From: Kwoniella bestiolae CBS 10118
Taxonomy: Eukaryota; Basidiomycota; Tremellomycetes; Tremellales; Cryptococcaceae
Reading direction: 5' to 3'
Assembly (NCBI RefSeq): GCF_000512585.2
Contig: NC_089244.1
Coordinates: 1,302,001 to 1,366,000 of the forward strand
DNA length: 64,000 bases
Below are positions 20,209-31,728 of the stretch, one piece after another. The notes under the pieces are model-generated. The model searched no databases and was not told the DNA's origin. It saw only the letters and a list, made by a program, of their open reading frames with translations. The position numbers were made by a program, and so were the translations under genes. Within the stretch, counting starts at the first letter, position 1, and each line of letters starts with the position of its first letter.

Positions 20209-20527
20209 GATGATGGATTCTACGTTTGAATGAGTGAATGGAGATGATAGTAGGATTGTAGATTGTAAGATATGAATAACAACAATAATAAATAGAAATG
20301 GTCCAATCGAGTGAATGAGTGAGAGCGATCACGCCCGAGACAAATAATACACACAAACGACGTAGACACCGCTTATTTACCCAAATCGTCACTAACTTTG
20401 TTTTACGTAAACCTCGCCATCGTCGACTTCCAGAAGCAGAGGCATCAACTGGAGATGATGAAGCAGAGCAGATTACAGTAACATGCATATGCATAGAAGT
20501 ACAATACAATATGATCAATCTCATGAA
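20209..20527. other. Intergenic between SVF1-like and MMTAG2-like genes
   Basis: About 320 bp holding the SVF1-like promoter and the 3' flank of the next minus-strand gene. The long plus-strand open frames over 20319-20857 are antisense to the RS-rich tail of that gene. Confidence 0.5.
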
Positions 20528-21596
20528 CTACCTCCTTCTTTCCAGATCATCTCTAGTGGGTTTGACATCTCCATCCCGGTCTCGAGCGTCATCTCGCCGC
20601 CTTTGTCTTTCCGGCGTACGCGATCTTTCTCTCTTGGGCGATATCGACCTGGTCCTATTCCTTTCTCGTTTGATAGGGGGCGTACGGGAGTCATATTTGT
20701 CTCGAGATCTTCCCTCATCCCTCCGCCTATCCCTACTTCTATCTCGGTCATCCTCATACCGTCTATCCCTCTCGCTTCTATGTCTGTCTCTGTCCCTGTC
20801 TCTATCTCTGTCATACCCTCTCTCCCTATCTCTCTCTCGCTCCTCATGATGTCTTGAGCTTCTATGTCTGTCCCTCTCTCTTTCATAATCCGAGTCATCA
20901 TCCCTATGTCTTCGGTGCGACCGCTTGTGATCTTTCTCCTCCCTCTTCACTTCCTTCTCTGCACGTTTCAATGCTCGTTGTTCTTTCCGCAAACTAAGAC
21001 GTCAAGACCAACATCAGCGTACACGTAGCTTAGGTTGTTCAAACGGATATCGACAGGTGTTATTCAAAGAAGTGTTCACTCACGCCTTCTCCCTCTTCTT
21101 CTCCTCCTTCTCCAACCTCTCAATCTCCATATCCCTCTCACTCTTCGCTACGGGAATATCATTCGCTCCCGTCCCCTCACCATCCTCATCATCCCTCGGC
21201 TTCGGTGCAATCCCCAAAGCGATGTTCAAAGCATCTTCTTCCTGCTGTTTCAACCTCTTGATCTCCTCGGCTTTCTCCCTCGCTGCTCGTTCTTGGTCGT
21301 CGTCCTTCACTTCTCGGTTGTACCAATGGATATCTTGGTTCTTCTGCCATCGGCCTACTGGGGCGTTTACTGTGTGTCCCAGGTAGTTCTCTATAGTATA
21401 CAATGTAGTCAGAAGGTATCGGAAGACTGATGAGAGGATAGGAGCTGAACCCACCTCGATGCTTGTCATTCGCTACCTGAGACCATCGAAAATCACCTTG
21501 ACCACCTCTTGTTCCTATTGGGAAAAATCAGCTATAGGTCTCACGGGTTCCAAGGTTATAGCTGTACCTACCTCCTCTTATGGGTCCGTCGTACAT
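20528..21596 (-). CDS. MMTAG2-like nuclear protein with RS/RD-rich tail
   Basis: Starts MYDGPIRGG at the ATG 21594-21596. The N-terminal domain (RGGQGDFRWSQVANDKHRENY, split here over exons, then LGHTVNAPVGRWQKNQDIHWY) is the conserved domain of human MMTAG2 (C1orf35). A coiled acidic/basic middle (KAEEIKRLKQQEEDAL) follows, with GIAPKPRDDE. The last exon (20528-20992) is an almost pure Arg/Asp/Glu/Ser chain with DRDRDRDRDRH-type runs and SPKRERSRTPE, like splicing-associated SR-type tails. Molecular role is poorly known; nuclear or RNA-related is inferred from the tail. Four exons or more. Divergent from VAC8. Confidence 0.82.
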
Positions 21597-22145
21597 GATG
21601 TGCTATATTGATGCTGGTATGAGTAGATGTCAAAATGAAACAGGAATATAAGTTGTGTCGAAATACGCGTCAAGAGGGTGGCCAATAACCGGAGTATTCA
21701 GATATGAGGTACGCCACAATGAGGTAATTCCGGAGATGTCCGATGTTTGATCCCGCTAGCCAGTCAGTGTCTGTGTTGTTGTTGTATGATGATAGATGAT
21801 ACACGTCGAGCTGCTACCAATTGGTTATTTACATATGATCAAGCTCAAGCTGTAAGCATATCATTATATCATTACTACTCATTCCACTCTCCAATACCAC
21901 ACCACCCACGCAGATTACCTCTCAACAGTCTCACTTGGACGCGAAAATAAGAAGACGGAAGAGGACAAAACGGAACACAGGACTAGAACACGACTCAAAA
22001 ACCAACTCGCACCCTCCTTTATACTCACTCGATCATCGACGTCACGGTTCACTTCTCTTCCCAGCCGCAAGGGTTCATTTCAATCAACCACCCTCAGTAA
22101 TCTCTCTTCCGTCCTTCATCTCTCAAGGGTAACCATATAAGCAAT
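21597..22145. promoter_or_regulatory. Divergent promoter region between MMTAG2-like gene and VAC8
   Basis: 550 bp between two genes transcribed away from each other. The VAC8 leader is CT-rich. No TATA box is obvious. Confidence 0.5.
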
Positions 22146-24692
22146 ATGGGTGGTGTCAGCAGTTGCTGTGAGTCGTCTCGGATCTCCCACAATGGCTCAT
22201 GCATACATTGCTGATGAATGGCTTTACGTTACAGGCGGACCGAGACGAAAGAACAACTATGAGCCATTGTTACTTGAGAATGAGAGGGAGGCAGTAGCTG
22301 ATCTATTGCAATACCTTGAAAGTGAGTGTCTCTATACTCCCACACGAGGAGCCACAGCCTCACGCTCGCGATCAAAGCTGATTAACGTGTATGACATTCC
22401 CATTCAGACCGATCTACCACCAACTTTTTTTCAGGCTCACCCTTAGCAGCTCTAACCACCCTATCATTCTCAGATAACGTCGATTTACAAAGATCAGCTG
22501 CATTAGCATTCGCCGAAATCACTGAAAAAGAAGTTAGAGAAGTTGGAAGAGATACTTTGGATCCTGTATTATACCTTTTGACCAGTCATGATCATGAGGT
22601 TCAAAGGGCCGCCAGCGCTGCGTTGGGTAACTTGGCTGTCAATGGTAAGGCGAAATTAGCTTCCTATACAGTGCAGCCACTCGCAGAGGCTAATACGTAC
22701 TGTTCTGAATTGCGCAGCTGAGAACAAACTATTGATCGTCTCTCTCGGTGGACTCGAACCCCTCATCAGACAGATGTTATCTTCGAACGTGGAGGTTCAA
22801 TGCAATGCCGTAGGATGCATAACCAACTTGGCTACTCATGGTAAGTTCAGTTGAGCTATATATGCGCGTCTCACTCGCTCGTCAAGCTGATGGATCTTCG
22901 TTGTTCAGACGAGAACAAAACTCAAATCGCCAAATCGGGAGCCTTGATCCCTTTGACTAGATTGGCCAAATCAAAGGACATGAGAGTACAGAGGAATGCT
23001 ACAGGTGCTTTGTTGAACATGACTCATTCAGGTGAGTTGTAATGTACTGCTGGAGGCGCAAATACAGCTCTTGCTGATAGCTCCCTGTTGTTAGACGAGA
23101 ACCGACAACAGCTTGTATCAGCTGGTGCTATCCCTGTTCTGGTCAGCTTGCTCAACTCACCTGATACCGATGTACAATACTACTGTACCACTGCTTTGAG
23201 CAACATCGCTGTTGATGGTAAGTTAGCTTCCCGTCGCGTTGCAGTGGCCCAGGGGATTGAAGCTGATGAATCCGTTCATAACAGGAACGAACCGAAAGCG
23301 ATTGGCTGCGTCTGAACCTAAATTAGTGCAAAGCCTCGTTCAGCTCATGGACAGTCAGAGCTTGAAAGTACAATGTCAAGCTGCTTTGGCGCTTCGAAAC
23401 CTCGCCAGTGATGGTGAGTCAGCTGGACCAGGCAAATATTGGGAAAATTGTGAAGCTAACGGCATTACTGTTTATCAGAAAAATATCAGCTTGAGATCGT
23501 CAAATTCGATGGTCTCAAACCATTGCTCCGACTACTCCACTCTTCTTACCTCCCTTTGATTCTATCCGCCGCAGCATGTGTACGAAACGTCTCCATCCAC
23601 CCAGCCAACGAATCACCAATAATCGATTCAGGCTTCTTGCAACCTTTGATCGACCTATTATCGTTTGATGAGAATGAAGAAGTCCAATGTCACGCTATAT
23701 CGACTTTGCGAAACTTGGCTGCTTCGAGTGAGAGAAACAAGGGTGCTATCGTAGAAGCTGGCGCGGTTGAGAGGATCAAGGAATTAGTCTTGACTGTTCC
23801 TTTGGCTGTGCAAAGTGAGATGACTGCTTGTGTCGCCGTTTTGGCTTTGAGTGGTGAGCGCATACCTCTCTCAATTTCCAGGTACCAATTACGCCCTTGA
23901 TGCTCATAGCTGATTCATTGGATTTGCTTAGACGATCTTAAACCTCAATTGCTCGAGATGGGTATCTGCGAAGTCCTTATTCCCCTCACCAACTCCTCAA
24001 GCGTGGAAGTTCAAGGCAACTCTGCTGCTGCACTTGGTAACCTCTCTTCGAAAGGTTAGTTCGGCAGCGATTGGGGTTGAGATATCCCACAGTAATAGCT
24101 AACATCGTACTCGTAGCTGCCGAAGACTACGCACCCTTCAATGCCGTTTGGAACAAACCTGATGGAGGATTACACGCATACTTGGTTAGATTCTTGAGCA
24201 GTGCTGATATCACCTTCCAACATATCGCTGTATGGGTGGGTGATTTTCTCCTCCATCCTATATTTACATGAAAGAATAGTAACCCTCCATGATCTATAGA
24301 CCATCGTCCAGCTTCTCGAAGCAGAGGATGACCAATTAACCAACAACATCCGATCCTCCCCTATTCTCATGTCCTCCATTCGACAACTTGCAGCCTCCCC
24401 ACCCCCCTCAAGGGGAGGTAGAGGTATGAACGAGATCTCCCAGGGATCAGAGGGTGAAGAAGACTACGAAGATGATGGTCTGGACGGTGAGGGTGAAGGC
24501 GAGATCGCTACGCTCGCACGAAGGATTCTGGATCTCACCGAAGATGGCGCGAGGGATATCAATGATGGATCGCACTTCTCGACTCATCATCAGGGGGAGA
24601 ACACGCCTGGGGGAGGAGTGGCGGGGAGTCTGGGGAGCGAACATGCTGCGTTGAGGGCTAGCGTACATCGGGCCTTGAGTGGAGGTCATTAG
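22146..24692 (+). CDS. VAC8: Vacuolar armadillo-repeat protein VAC8
   Basis: Vac8 binds the vacuole membrane and is the adaptor for vacuole inheritance, nucleus-vacuole junctions and selective autophagy. The 22-nt first exon (22146-22167) gives MGGVSSC and splicing adds CGPRRKN, so Gly2 (myristoylation) and Cys7/Cys8 (palmitoylation) are present. Then YEPLLLENEREAVADLL and about eleven armadillo repeats spread over many exons, each with the ALxNLA/SNIA type helix (for example AASAALGNLAVN, NATGALLNMTHS, ALALRNLASD, AISTLRNLAAS, SAAALGNLSSK). After the repeats comes an acidic, disordered insert (EGEEDYEDDGLDGEGEGEIAT) and an end ASVHRALSGGH. Introns of about 50-60 nt fall between repeats. Confidence 0.93.
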
Positions 24693-25304
24693 ATATGGAA
24701 TCCATCTCTGGCGGTTCATATGGGAAGATGGGCAGTTGTGGTTGTTTATAGGCGGTTTCGGAACTCGAGTGAATAGTCGAATCAGATTATACCAATAGCT
24801 ATATCAGCATAAAAATGTCTCCCGCCTTCTACTAGGGGGACGAGGACGAGGACGAGGACGAGATAGTAACGATTTTGATTTCTTTCTTTCTTAATTCGCT
24901 CGTTTCCAAGTCAAGTCAAGTATTTACAGTAATCAGGTGTATGTATTTGTAATACAGTTCAAGCTATATCATACAAACAATATATCAACAATACAAGACG
25001 AAAATCTGATTTGATTTTCCTGCTGTTCCACAAGTGTATACCCAAGTAGTAATGAGAAGATTAGGCTTCCATTTACAAAATTACTGGATAGAACACAAAC
25101 TCCTTGTGATCAAAAGTTTGATGAAAAGAGCGCAATCTCCAGTTCAACTGGATGGACTTCCCGATGATGAGAGACACAGTATACTATGCATCCTCACTAC
25201 CGTCAAGTACTAGCTAATCATTGAGCAAAGCACGCAGTGCGAGAGAAAGTGATCATTCTTCAAGAACGGGGAGAAGCATGATATCACTGAGAATAAATCG
25301 CCCG
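24693..25304. repeat. Convergent 3' flanks with a short GAGGAC microsatellite
   Basis: About 610 bp between VAC8 and the first member of the unknown paralogue family. It holds a GACGAGGACGAGGACGAGGACGAG run at about 24839-24862 and AT-rich sequence. No gene is seen. Confidence 0.5.
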
Positions 25305-26946
25305 CTACTCTGGGGCCGAGCCATTAGTCCTCAATTGAAGATACTCGGCCGATGCTCGTTGAGGTAGCATATCCAGCAGGTCTCCTTCGCTGAGGTTCTC
25401 CATGTCTTGTGAACCTTTCATTTGGATTCTTGAGACGGCAAATTTAAGATACGACAGGTCTCTCCAATGTTGAGCGACAGTGCGCGGACGATTGCTCCCT
25501 TCTTCCGTGTGAGAATTGTCCACAAGGTGCGACCCAAAACCCGCGAGGATCGTGGTGACCTTGCGTTTAAGAGCAGGGTATTTCGACATGCACCGAGATA
25601 AGGCGGACGGGTCCAAGCTGGCCACCTTCTTTTCCTCCTTTTCCTTGTTCACATCCTCCCTGAATCCCTTGAGATCGGGGTCATCCAGGATGAGATACTC
25701 ACTGGGCTTGTCCCATTGCCTACTTGTACTTTTGGAGAAGGGGTCTGCCTGGCGGGGTAGAGAGGCATTTAAGTCTCGCATGAGGTCGTCTGACATCAAG
25801 TCGGCAATTCTCGCGCGTTCCAATTCTTTCCCAGCGGCCGCTTGCGCCAACTCCACGTTCAATTCCCATTCGCCCCATCGTTTGTCTCGGTCGCAAGTGT
25901 CAAAGAAAGGTTGGGCCTCCTCGGGAAAGTACTCCTGATAGAGCAAGACGATTCAGTATACGATCAATACACGTTGAAGCACCATATGCTCGTCAGAGAC
26001 GATCATTCAACTTACCGCGGCCAGGTACGAGAGAGCTTGACCAGGATTCTTTAGGAGATCACGTCGGAGAACCGAGCCCTTCAGCTTGCTCAACCCCTGG
26101 TATATGTCATCGTAATCTGGACCAAGCATCTCGGCAGTCATCGGCCGGAAGGACACGGTATTAGGCACCCGCATTGAGTTCATCTTTCTTTTGAGTCTTT
26201 TCCTGACCTGCTTGTCTCTGATGAAATCGGCGATTACAGGTAAAGCCTTCAATGAAGGAGCGTCGTTGAGGCTCAAGACAAATTCACCTGTCCTGGCCTG
26301 AGTCTGCATTGCGGAATCGATGGCATCCTTGATCTTGCTGAATTTGCCACTGCAGACTGAACATTGCTAGCGGCTCTATCACAGCCTGAAACCAAAGCGT
26401 CAGCGCTTTCTCGACTTAAATTGTGCACCGTGCTACTGCCTCGTGCAGCCTTGCCCTCGTCTGCAACGTGGTTCAAAGCTTGCAAAAGGAGGACGGTGCG
26501 GATCGTGTCCCGGTCCACTGCAGTGGCAGCAGAGGTAAGAGCGGGCCCGTGAACTCTGAAACGTTGATCCCTAGGATTGCCTCGTTCGTCTTCAGTGTGA
26601 CCCGTCAAGAGGACCGAGAGCCCGCCGGCTTGGTGACACTGGGATGTAGAAAGAACTTGTGCCCGGCGCGGTGATTTCACTGTGATAGCTCACCAAGGAA
26701 ATAGTCAGTCCGCCATCCTCATTTTTTCTGGATATGACGGACCAGTCCAAGAATCACTTACTTGACCTCCGAGATGATGTCACTCAGCTTGCGTCCACCA
26801 ATGTTATATTTGCCATAAGTGTCAAGAAACGATTTTTGTTCGGTTTGCTCAGCCCTAGTGCTGTGCCTCCCGTGGTAAGGGTAAGCCTTATAGAGCTCGG
26901 CAATGGGGGTATCGGAATTATTGCTCGTCGAGGATGGTTCTGCCAT
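25305..26946 (-). pseudogene. Unknown tandem family, member 1 (subfamily 1), reading frame disrupted
   Basis: Minus-strand, ATG 26944-26946. Exon 1 (MAEPSSTSNNSDTPIAELYKA ... FLDTYGKYNIGGRKLSDIISEV) and the last part (25305-25935: CDRDKRWGEWELN, DLMSDDLMRDLNASL, DKPSEYLILDDPDL, CMSKYPALKRKV, LSYLKFAVSRI, LLDMLPQ) align along their length with member 3. In exon 2 the aligned sequence changes frame twice: near 26640, where EITAPGTSSFYIP is followed by GGLSVLLTGH one base out, and near 26340, where GCDRAAS is followed by KFSKIKDAI in a third frame with about 14 extra bases. An alternative GT at 26759 with the acceptor before TGTCACC could avoid the first, but not the second. No known domain recognised. 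Probably decayed. Confidence 0.65.
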
Positions 26947-27200
26947 TGTGATTGGATCTTCGAGTTGCTAAGATAGAAACCCTGATGAAAGCTGATGTGA
27001 AAGTGTTTGTTCGATACGTCGAGAGACTAAGGGTTTATTTTGGTCCATTGTTTTCAGTGGCTAGGATATGCCCCTTCTTATAAGTATTACGACCACATCT
27101 TTAGCCTTCTCTGAACGACACAGGTCTTCGCTCGAACAAAGGTCAAAGACCAGTTCTGGAATGTATGACGCATCATCGTGGATGATGTCACAGAAGCTGT
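26947..27200. promoter_or_regulatory. Upstream region of member 1 with TATA-like box
   Basis: On the minus strand TTATAAGAAGGGGC at about 27068-27081 resembles TTATAAAAGGGGC upstream of member 3, which supports a shared promoter. No gene is seen. Confidence 0.4.
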
Positions 27201-27451
27201 ACCTAGTGAAAAGACGAATATTCAAGTGAGAGGCCAGACCCACGCATTACGAAAGTTTCGCGATGAGCTTCCTAAATATGCACAGCTTGAAGGCATCATG
27301 ACCGTAGAAGCTCAATCTCCTGTTACCTAGTGAAAAAGGACGAACATTTAAGTGAGAGTCCAGACACAGGTACTAAGAGATTTTCGTGATGAGCTTCCTA
27401 GATCTACACAGTATGCAAGGCATTTCGACCGAAAAAGCTCAATCTCCTGTT
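27201..27451. repeat. Two-copy tandem duplication of about 124 bp
   Basis: Copy 1 (27201-27324) and copy 2 (27325-27451) both start ACCTAGTGAAAA, pass through CGATGAGCTTCCTA (GTGATGAGCTTCCTA in copy 2) and end AGCTCAATCTCCTGTT. By eye they are about 80% identical with small indels. Neither copy codes for anything recognisable. It lies between members 1 and 2 of the unknown family. Confidence 0.75.
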
Positions 27452-27768
27452 TCTCTGCAAAGGTTTGACCGAAGAGTGACTACTGTTTCTGTAACGATGC
27501 TACAAGAGGCGCTTGTGTCAATCATCGACACCAAAGTGAATCAAACGATGAGATCGGGTACAGTAAGTTGAATGGGATAAGGAGGTACTACAGGTTACAA
27601 GAGAACTTAGGTCTGAACAGCAAAATTGCCCTTGAACACACAGTATTGTCTTGCATGATCGGCATCTCACACAATCCAAACAGAAACGACAGATGACATC
27701 TGATGACCGCCGTCCCACCGGGTATATACGGTATCATGTTCGGGTCCGCGACAATCAGCTGCGGTCCC
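27452..27768. other. Intergenic, 3' flank of member 2
   Basis: About 320 bp; short frames on both strands have no features. Nothing further is seen. Confidence 0.4.
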
Positions 27769-29239
27769 TCAACTCTTGCTAGATTGGATACTTTGACGAT
27801 GTCGATGGATCGCTAATGCCTGATGAGGCAGAAAGGGGTCGATTGTATTTGGATCGTCGAAATCGATTTGCCCGTTTTTGCCATCCTCTTTGAGATAGCT
27901 CAGAGCATAGTCATAAGGATTCTGACTTTGATAGTGTTCTGATACAGTTGGACCAGGGTCAGATTCACCCGAAGCGGCGCAAGCTCTGAGTCTTGACGCC
28001 TCGCTGAAAGATCTCCTATCCTTGTAGTTGAGGAAGGGTTTCAAGTTTGACAACAGCTCTGCGGACCCAGCGATATAGCGCATAGCTTCCGGCGAATGTC
28101 CGATCATGCTTCGTGGCTCGCCCAAAGATCTTATGTAGCTTTGAACCAAAGGGTCTTTGACATACAGCAATTCGCTCGGTTGAGGCAACATCTCGAAGCA
28201 ATTTGGACCAGTAATCCAGTTATATCCTTCAGGTGCCACATATCGGTTCAGGTCGTTGACCAGGCCGGGCGGCATAAGGTATGTTTGTTCCCGAAGTGAA
28301 AGTTGTCTTGGTAGGCTGCCTTGCGTTAAGACTGTGTTGAACGTATATTCATGGTACAAAAGATTCGCGTTAAGCGTTTCGATGAATCGCTTTGCCCCAT
28401 CGGGATCTTTGGCAGGACTACCTTCTTGTAGATTGGGTGTGCATCGGAGGTCCACGCTCAAAATATCCCGAGCTTCCTGTTCAACATGGTCGGATACGAG
28501 CTGCTTCCTCAGGTCTTGGAGGTCCTGTATCCTGGGCTCAACTGGTCTTCCGTAGTGTATCCAAGAATTTAGCTCTCTGTCAATGATGTCAAATACAGTG
28601 GATCTCTCGGTATTCGAGACGGAAACTTTGCTCCCATCGAGTGCTTGCATAGTTGAGATCAAAGCTGCTGCGAAATGGTCACCTCGAAGAAGAGCGCATG
28701 TCATCGCTGGTCGGTGAGATAGGATGGACTTATCGCGACCGGTCACTTGCATAGAGCTAGGCTGACGGGTTTGCCCCCAAGTGCTATCAGAGGGAAACGG
28801 AAAGGTGATTCCATCATCATGCATAACGTCCCTATGGTTATATCGTACACGAAACGGATCAGCATCGCCCCGCGCGTGACATCATGGCTACTCAAAATCG
28901 AGAAAGGACCAAATAGGGACATGATGAATGAGAGATGTCCAGAATAACTCACTCAATATACGAGGCAATCTCGCCAAAGGTTTTTGACCCACATAAAGTG
29001 TCTCGATATGACTTTAAGAACTCGTTCATTTCTGCCTCCCGACGTTCAGCTCCCCGGTCAACCTCGTCTTGCGTATCCAAGGAGTTCTCTGACAAATCGT
29101 CCTCTGCTCTGATCAGATCATTGATGTCCCATCGATAGGTATACAGAACCTGACCCAGGGGCACGCTATGCTGTTGGGAGGTTTCAGCTGGGGCACGGTC
29201 TGTAAGCGGAAGAGACATGCTATGCTGGTGACAAGACAT
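27769..29239 (-). CDS. Unknown tandem family, member 2 (subfamily 2), apparently intact
   Basis: Two exons on the minus strand. Exon 1 starts at the ATG 29237-29239 (MSCHQHS; a second ATG lies at 29218) and ends CGSKTFGEIASYI-GA before a GTGAGT donor, phase 2. Exon 2 is read from the CATAG acceptor near 28838 and runs open to 27769. Total about 440 residues, no signal peptide or membrane helix. Motifs shared with member 4: GITFPFP, AMTCALLRGD, RFIETL, PQPSELLYVKDPLVQSYI, DPGPTVSEHY, PFLPHQALA. The layout FLxxY-xxxCG-T-GEIAS at the end of exon 1 and the phase-2 intron are shared with all four members, so both subfamilies share ancestry. No known domain is recognised. Confidence 0.7.
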
Positions 29240-29889
29240 ATTTGAGATCGCAAAGACTAGTGTGCTGTGAAGATTAGAAGACCGGAGAAGGAGCGAATGA
29301 AGCACGATGAAGCATGGTGAACGACCAACACACAGTGTGGGCCTATACGCCATATCATAAGGCCTTCGATGCGACAACGTCAGAATTGTCACTGTAAGAC
29401 GAAGGTCGGGCTGAAAGGACGCGAAACCACACCAACAGCCCAGTCCTTTCTTCCAAGGGGTATAGGAAGGCTCTGATGTTCGGCTCCTCATGATCGGGCG
29501 TCTCAGCGAGGCAAGCAGAGCTCTGAACTGGACTTCAAAAGCGATCTTAGGACGAGATGACCAATGGCCATGCTGTCTGGGTGTGATGGAGTAATGGACC
29601 ATGCATGACAAGATGAGGCCGGGGCTGATTCATTTCGAGCCACTCCTGCAGTCACCGGATGTTAGGGCTAACACAACGAAGCGTCGCCCAAGATTCACAC
29701 GCTTCCGGCTCACATGCAGCAGAGATATCAGTCCCAGTCAGCTGTATTACAACACATGCACAGACCGATATGGCTCATGGTAGGATTCTCTGGAACACGC
29801 CCGCAAATTTCTGTCTCCAAAAGATACAGCACCATTGGTGTGCATAGACTCTGGAATATGCGTTGACTGTAACGCGCTTGCTGTGTCTC
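29240..29889. other. Intergenic between members 2 and 3
   Basis: 650 bp with the promoter of member 2. Frames on both strands (29240-29611 minus, 29601-29847 plus) have no recognisable features. Confidence 0.4.
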
Positions 29890-31558
29890 TCACTGACCAG
29901 ATTGAGTGTCTCGACTGAGTCTCGACCACTCATCCATAGCTGGACCAGGTAGCAGACTGAAGACGTCCTTGTCAGACAGCGTTTCCGGCTTTCCTGACGG
30001 ATCGCTATAAATTTGAGTCAATGCGTACTGAAGATAAGACACTTGGGCCCAGTTCTCGGCCCAGGTGAGGGAGGAATCGCCATTTTGTCGAGTTTCCTTC
30101 AATATGGTGGCACCTCGACCTTCAAGAACCGCCTTCACCTTCTGTTTCAAGCCGTCAAATTTCGACATGCAGTCCGAGTACTCAGACGGATCCAATGTAG
30201 CCTTGTGCGTCTGTTCCTTAACCTTCCCCACGCTTTGGAAAAACGCGGGAATATCAGGATCCTCAATGGTCAGGTACTCACTCGGTTTCCCCCATATGCT
30301 TCCTGATGAGCTTCGCTGATAATTACCAATCCCTGAGAGTATATGGGTGTTGAGATCCTTCATAAGATCTTGCGACATCATTTCTGCGGATCTACCGCGG
30401 GACAATGACTTGCCCGTCGCCACCGTAGCAAGCCCACTGTTCAGGTCCCATTCAGCCCATCGTTTGTCGCGATCAGAGTTGCTGTATAATCTCCTGGCTT
30501 CCTCGGAGAGGCGATTCAAGGCAAATAACAATCTCAGCGACAAAGCTGCTCAAGCAAAAATCGAAGCGACTTGAATCTTCTACAGGGCAGAAAGGCTCAC
30601 CCCCGCCATATGTTGCATGACTTTTTGTGGATCTCGCTGAGCAGCTTTTCCAAGAAGGGTGTTCCTGAGCTTCTCTATTCCCTTCACTAAGGGTGAATAA
30701 CAATCGGCAAAGAGTTCGGGTGTTGCTTGAACCTTCGACGATGTGCTGTCATCTCGCCATGAATTTAACCTTTCTTTGAGTTTATCTCGCACACTTTTGT
30801 TCCTGATGACCTTGGCAATGGCAGGCAAGGTTTACCTACTTGGAGCTGAGCTGAGACTCAGATTGAAGCTACCAGTCTTGCTCTGCTCTTGTCGCGCTGA
30901 AAAAATTGCCACTCTCACATTATCCAAATCCTCCCTCCACCACGGGTACTTCGACGCGGCTCTATCACAACCACTCGCAAGAGCTTCGGCACCCGGTTGG
31001 GTGAGACTGGCCCCGTGCTTTCTAAGCCTCTCTTGCATGGGGACATCGACTCCATCATTTACGGCTTGAAGGAGCAGTGCTGTTCGGATGGTATCGCGAT
31101 CCTGATGAGCGATAGCTTTCGTGAGAGCAGGTCCTAGGATTCTGAAGCGTTGGAGCCCTCGACTACCATCATTATCTCCGGTACGACCTGACAAAATAAC
31201 AGAGATGCTGTATGGCTCTTGGATCTGAGGGATATCCATGACAACTGTATCGGACCCATTCAACTCCCTGTTCCATGTCCGAATGAAAGGGAAGTAGTTT
31301 GATTCAGATAGAGATCATTAGGGTTGTGAACAGGGCTATGAAGAGGTTCGCGAATACATGGGAACAACCCACTCAACATCTGACATGATGCCACTTATAT
31401 TGCGACATCCAATCTGTACACTGCCGTACTTATCGAGGAACGTCTTCTGCGCAAGCTCTGCATCTTCTGTTGATCCTTTACTGTCGTAAGGAAACACTTG
31501 GTATAATTCCGCAATCGGGAGGCTTGGGTGTTCACGGGCGTTGGACGATTCTACCATG
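29890..31558 (-). pseudogene. Unknown tandem family, member 3 (subfamily 1), in-frame stop
   Basis: Minus-strand, ATG 31556-31558 (MVESSNAREHPSLPIAELYQ). Exon 1 ends at a phase-2 GTGGGT donor; exon 2 starts ELNGSDTVV after ...GGAACAG and carries SISVILSGRTGDN, RFRILGPALTKAI, DRDTIRTALLLQAVN and EALASGCDRAAS. After LSLSSAPSR a TAA at about 30829-30831 stops the frame, and the same frame then continues TLPAIAKVIRNKSV, exactly as LPVIADFIRDKQV does in member 1. No GT-AG pair removes the TAA neatly. A further intron (GTGAGC...GAGCAG, about 30600-30545) leads to the last exon with SDRDKRWAEWDLN, MMSQDLMKDLN, WGKPSEYLTIEDPD, CMSKFDGLKQKV and LLPGPAM. Without the stop, about 510 residues. No known domain. 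Confidence 0.68.
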
Positions 31559-31728
31559 ATTGGTAAAGTATCTGGAAAAGGTTGATGGCACATGTGACGG
31601 TGGTCAAGGTGAGAATTGCCCCTTTTATAAGCACCAAAAAAGAGAGCCTTCGACTCTCATCGTAATCGATCATCTATCCCTCCACTGAGGTATGTGAAAG
31701 GAAAGACGTAGCTTCGCGAAAGGGGGAT
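31559..31728. promoter_or_regulatory. Promoter of member 3 with minus-strand TATA box
   Basis: CTTATAAAAGGGGC on the minus strand at about 31619-31632 lies some 65 bp upstream of the ATG and matches the box upstream of member 1. Confidence 0.5.

Noticed and set aside
20319..20857. Long Ser/Leu/Arg-rich plus-strand frames
   Set aside because: Antisense shadow of the RS/RD repeat tail of the MMTAG2-like gene; low complexity keeps several frames open.
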